Assembly: GCA_017860765.1 (NCBI GenBank)
Contig: JAGDMY010000068.1
Coordinates: forward strand, 1 to 7,436
DNA: 7,436 nt
Origin: Chloroflexota bacterium
GTDB taxonomy: Bacteria > Chloroflexota > Dehalococcoidia > Dehalococcoidales > UBA3254
Reading direction: 5' to 3'
The translations under genes and the position numbers were made by a program. Below are positions 5,908-7,436 of the stretch, piece after piece. The notes under the pieces are model-generated. The model saw nothing but the letters and a program-made list of their open reading frames with translations, had not been told where the DNA came from and searched no databases. Every line of letters begins with the position of its first letter. The first letter of the stretch is position 1.

Positions 5908-7344
5908 CTAATCCCCGATATTAGCTAATCTGTTGGCCAGGCGTTTTTTATTTTCAAAATTGGCTTGCCTTTGAATCATAATTCTTTGAGCTTGCGGTGA
6001 ACCTGCGCCGTGCATGGATTCAACCAGAGCCGTACCGCAGGTCATGGCCTCCAAAAGGCGGACCAGGCGCAAGCGGGTTTCCGCCGTAGATCCCTCCACG
6101 CTTTTCAAATACTTTTCGACGTATTTCCCGATGCGGTTATCTTTCAAGTCCATCTCGCTGGGGGCAGTGGCCAGCACTCCTCCGGCAATATCCTGGGCCA
6201 GGCGGGCTATCTCATATACGTTGCGTGTCACATTCAATTTGGTGACATTGGCTAAAAGGGGATCAGCCATATAGGATCCGGCCGGCAAGGCGACCCCCTG
6301 ACAGGAACAAGCCAGCGAGCAGCAGTAAAGAGTCTCGCTCAGGTGTACCATTTCCACTAATTTTTCCCGGATGTGGTTGGCTTTAGCTACTCCCTGTATT
6401 TCCGAAATCGCGTAACAGGTGCCGATTATTACATCGGATAACCCCACCTTGCATCCGCCATAATTTTGGCGGTGGGCGGTGGCAAACCTCTCTACCAGAT
6501 CGGAGGCAAATCCATATTCTCCGCACATAAAAACATTTTCCCACGGCACAAAGACCCTGTCGAAGACCATCAAAGCCTCTCCTCCGACGATGCCATAATC
6601 TTTATTTCCCTGGTCTAATGTGCAGTTGCATTTGCGAGTATCATTGGTCTGCCTGCCAAAGATATACAGTAAGCCGGGAGCATCTGCCGGGATATAGAAT
6701 GATACGGCATAGTCGGAGTCTTCCACCCGCATAGACGTGGTCGGCATGATCAGGTGACCGTGGGAATTCACCGCGCCGGTAATTTGGGCTTTGGCACCGC
6801 TAACTATTATCCCTTCAGAATTCTTTTCTACCAGGTGGAGGTACAGGTCTGGGTCTTTTTGTTGACTTGGAGAAAGGCTGCGATCACCTTTAACATCAGT
6901 CATAGCCCCTGAGAGCATCAGGTCCTGCGCCTGGACTTTTTTCAGGAATTCAATAAAACGCCGGTGATAATTGGTGCCCATTTTCTGATCGATATCGAAG
7001 GTGGTAGCAAAGACGGAGTTTAGGCCGTCATGCCCGACGCACCTTTGAAAGCAGCTTCCCGTTAATTGACCGATGGCGCGCAGGGCTTTTACTTTTTTGA
7101 CCAAATCGTCGGTACTGTGGTGGATATGTGTAAAGAGATTGATTGTTTCGCCGGTAAGATGGGATTTGGCTGTTAACAAATGTTCAAATTTAGGGGCTTT
7201 AGCCATGTCATAAGTCAGGGCCGCGGCGTTAATATGAGGGATAAAAGCGGGATGGTCAACTACATTATCTATCTTCTCCCCTAAATAGTATATTTCGGGA
7301 TGTAACCTGCGCAGGCTTTCCCGATATTCTTTTCCCGTTATCAT
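5908..7344 (-). CDS. abfD: 4-hydroxybutyryl-CoA dehydratase / vinylacetyl-CoA isomerase
   Basis: The enzyme converts 4-hydroxybutyryl-CoA to crotonyl-CoA using FAD and a [4Fe-4S] cluster, and belongs to the 4-hydroxyphenylacetate 3-hydroxylase (HpaB) flavoprotein family. At 478 residues it is close to the Clostridium aminobutyricum enzyme (about 490). All four known cluster ligands are visible: C98 and C102 in CFQRC, H291 and C298 in HRQNYGGC. They correspond to C99, C103, H292 and C299 of the clostridial enzyme with a constant offset of one. The residues matching its E257, Y296 and K300 are also present (E256, Y295, K299). The HpaB N-terminal part spans roughly residues 5-270 and the C-terminal part 278-475, ending with the HGAGSPQAQRIMI segment. 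Four cysteines cluster at 341-348. ATG at 7344 follows GAGGAGGG with good spacing. It is the first gene of the leftward block. The ligands argue against a plain flavin hydroxylase; the exact acyl-CoA substrate is inferred. Confidence 0.9.
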   Translation of the reverse strand: MITGKEYRESLRRLHPEIYYLGEKIDNVVDHPAFIPHINAAALTYDMAKAPKFEHLLTAKSHLTGETINLFTHIHHSTDDLVKKVKALRAIGQLTGSCFQRCVGHDGLNSVFATTFDIDQKMGTNYHRRFIEFLKKVQAQDLMLSGAMTDVKGDRSLSPSQQKDPDLYLHLVEKNSEGIIVSGAKAQITGAVNSHGHLIMPTTSMRVEDSDYAVSFYIPADAPGLLYIFGRQTNDTRKCNCTLDQGNKDYGIVGGEALMVFDRVFVPWENVFMCGEYGFASDLVERFATAHRQNYGGCKVGLSDVIIGTCYAISEIQGVAKANHIREKLVEMVHLSETLYCCSLACSCQGVALPAGSYMADPLLANVTKLNVTRNVYEIARLAQDIAGGVLATAPSEMDLKDNRIGKYVEKYLKSVEGSTAETRLRLVRLLEAMTCGTALVESMHGAGSPQAQRIMIQRQANFENKKRLANRLANIGD

Positions 7345-7436
7345 CTATCCCTCCTCACTTCCGTATTGAATTCCAGGTTAGCGTTATTCCGGTATGGACG
7401 GGAACATAAAATGGCGAAAGGCATCCCGGGAACGAG
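7345..7436. other. Upstream region of the leftward block, no established gene
   Basis: This region holds the strong Shine-Dalgarno sequence of the dehydratase gene (reverse strand GGAGGG ending near 7349). I find no convincing -35/-10 pair on the reverse strand, so the promoter may lie beyond the window. An ATG at 7411 on the plus strand opens a frame reading MAKGIPGT to the edge and could begin a divergent gene. Its ribosome binding site is poor, and other frames, including reverse-strand ones, are also open here, so no gene is called. Confidence 0.3.

Noticed and set aside
7394..7436. Possible starts of a plus-strand gene (ATG at 7394 or 7411)
   Set aside because: Too few codons remain in the window, no good ribosome binding site precedes either ATG, and several frames on both strands are open here, so none can be preferred.

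Overview
The window holds two convergent gene blocks of an anaerobic acyl-CoA metabolism region, flanked on the left by the start of a small regulator gene. It probably comes from an anaerobic Firmicute, such as a fermenting, syntrophic or sulfate-reducing clostridial or Peptococcaceae-type organism. The grounds are strong AGGAGG-type ribosome binding sites, GTG and TTG starts, moderate GC content, and an oxygen-sensitive type of dehydratase. The taxonomic placement is inference; no rRNA or marker gene is present.

Layout. Positions 1-88 (minus) hold the N-terminus of a ribbon-helix-helix DNA-binding protein. Its promoter (130-158) and a tandem 10-bp repeat (111-130) lie just upstream. Positions 89-385 are a divergent regulatory region with palindromes and a candidate promoter (290-319) for the rightward block. 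Rightward block (386-3042): an MmgE/PrpD-family protein followed 38 bp later by a family III (CaiB/BaiF) CoA-transferase. Leftward block, in transcription order from 7344 down to 3090: a 4-hydroxybutyryl-CoA dehydratase (abfD type), an acetyl-CoA acetyltransferase, then CoA-transferase subunits A and B. The blocks meet tail to tail with 47 bp between stop codons. The last 92 bases (7345-7436) are the upstream region of the leftward block and contain no gene I can establish.

How the genes may work together. The leftward block fits catabolism of 4-hydroxybutyrate, for example from GABA or succinate semialdehyde. The CoA-transferase pair could load CoA onto 4-hydroxybutyrate. The dehydratase makes crotonyl-CoA. 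After hydration and oxidation by enzymes not encoded here, the thiolase cleaves acetoacetyl-CoA to acetyl-CoA. The rightward block looks like a separate two-step module, a CoA-transferase plus a dehydratase, epimerase or decarboxylase of the MmgE/PrpD fold, acting on an unknown carboxylic acid. No mobile element, CRISPR array, tRNA or rRNA is seen, and all complete genes appear intact.
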